From the NCBI RefSeq assembly GCF_900102085.1, contig NZ_FMVM01000002.1, positions 248,001 through 312,000 on the forward strand: DNA of 64,000 bases, in the 5' to 3' direction. This stretch comes from Paenibacillus polysaccharolyticus (lineage in GTDB: Bacteria > Bacillota > Bacilli > Paenibacillales > Paenibacillaceae). Below are positions 63,481-64,000 of the stretch, piece by piece. The notes under the pieces were generated by a model that was given only the letters and a program-made list of their open reading frames with translations, was not told the DNA's origin and made no database searches. The stretch's first letter is position 1. Each line of letters opens with the position of its first letter. The position numbers and the translations under genes were made by a program.

Positions 63481-64000
63481 ATGCGTCCTTTCGGATATAA
63501 GGATAAATTCGGCTATTTGTTTGGTGATTTTGGAAACGATTTCTTTTTCGCGCTAGTTGGCTCATTTTTGATGGTCTATTACACGGATGTATTTCATATT
63601 AACCCGGCAGCGGTCGGAGGATTATTCCTGTTAGCTCGTTTGTGGGATGCCATAGCGGATGTCTCGTGGGGGCGTTTTGTTGATACGCGTAAAGCAAGCA
63701 AACACGGTAAATTTAAACCATGGATTTATCGCATGTCATTTCCGCTTGTGATCTCCGGGGTACTCATGTTTGTTTACATCCCCGGAATGTCGGACGGATT
63801 CTATCTCGCTTACGCTTATGTTACTTACATTCTGTGGGGAACGCTGTACAGCACCGTTAACATTCCTTACGGTTCCATGGCTTCAGTCATTACTGCTGAC
63901 CCAGTAGAACGAACCGTTCTGTCTACATGGAGATCGCTCGGAGCAACATTGGCGCAATTATTTGTAGGCGTGGTGGGCCCGTTGCTATTGTTTGTTAATA
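63481..64000 (+). CDS. GPH-family sugar:cation symporter, N-terminal part
   Basis: The frame starts at ATG 63481 with GAGGTG upstream and runs off the window after 173 codons. It reads Y-K-D-K-F-G-Y-L-F-G-D-F-G-N-D-F-F-F, then D-A-I-A-D-V-S-W-G-R-F-V-D-T-R and F-K-P-W-I-Y-R. These are signatures of the MelB/GPH (glycoside-pentoside-hexuronide) family. Five TM segments are visible. Neighbouring ROK kinase and AraC regulator fit a sugar-uptake unit. Confidence 0.9.
   Translation, partial: MRPFGYKDKFGYLFGDFGNDFFFALVGSFLMVYYTDVFHINPAAVGGLFLLARLWDAIADVSWGRFVDTRKASKHGKFKPWIYRMSFPLVISGVLMFVYIPGMSDGFYLAYAYVTYILWGTLYSTVNIPYGSMASVITADPVERTVLSTWRSLGATLAQLFVGVVGPLLLFVN

Overview
The window looks like chromosomal DNA of a Gram-positive, spore-forming soil bacterium of the Paenibacillus group. 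The reasons are moderate GC, strong AGGAGG-type ribosome-binding sites with many GTG/TTG starts, YesMN-type two-component systems paired with LplB/LplC-type ABC permeases, many secreted and intracellular glycosidases, and a 682-residue GH16 beta-1,3-glucanase. No rRNA, tRNA, CRISPR array, prophage or transposase gene was seen. The assignment rests on gene content and recalled family knowledge, not on a database search.

Layout. 0-5.7 kb: a truncated small zinc-ribbon protein, then an OmpR-type response regulator, its histidine kinase and a MacB/FtsX-like ABC exporter. 5.7-7.7 kb: a TetR repressor divergent from a membrane-anchored hydrolase, with an operator sitting in the hydrolase promoter, and a GlsB-type membrane protein. 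7.8-10.8 kb: a second two-component system whose kinase appears to start at CTG, followed by a lipoprotein with 11-bp-spaced boxes in its promoter. 11-16.9 kb: a CDF metal exporter, a ferritin-like protein, two small membrane proteins, the GH16 glucanase and a MapB-like methionine aminopeptidase. 16.9-22.6 kb: a FAD oxidoreductase, an MFS exporter with a macrolide-type glycosyltransferase, and a secreted alkaline phosphatase with Pho-box-like repeats. 22.8-27.3 kb: an NCS2 purine permease behind a leader RNA with mutually exclusive hairpins, a repeat element, a lipase-like hydrolase, and an HxlR regulator divergent from a nitronate monooxygenase.

27.6-45.1 kb is a carbohydrate-utilisation region. 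It holds a GH95 enzyme, a LacI regulator, a two-permease/lipoprotein ABC operon ending in a GH30 enzyme, a YesN/YesM pair, a second convergent ABC set, and an ECF sigma factor fused to a decayed metallopeptidase-like domain. LacI-type palindromes precede both the LacI gene and the first ABC operon. 45.4-55.6 kb: a paralogue of the 24.7-kb hydrolase, small metabolic and resistance-type enzymes, a GH43-like tandem enzyme, a secreted DUF3131/glycoamylase-type enzyme between two identical palindromes, a transglutaminase-like protein, an AraC regulator and an SDR. 55.7-59.3 kb: urease with fused gamma and beta subunits and GlnR/TnrA-type boxes, with no accessory genes nearby. 59.3-64 kb: a MITE-like repeat, two tandem paralogues of unknown function, a ROK kinase, and an AraC regulator divergent from a GPH-family sugar transporter that runs off the end.

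The most distinctive signals are four. One is the sigma-factor/pseudo-peptidase fusion. The second is an identical promoter layout (GTTCAT boxes every 11 bp, 49 bp from box to -10) in front of two hydrolase paralogues 20 kb apart. The third is the putative attenuator before the purine permease. The fourth is a family of repeats sharing termini at 24.5 kb and 59.5 kb.
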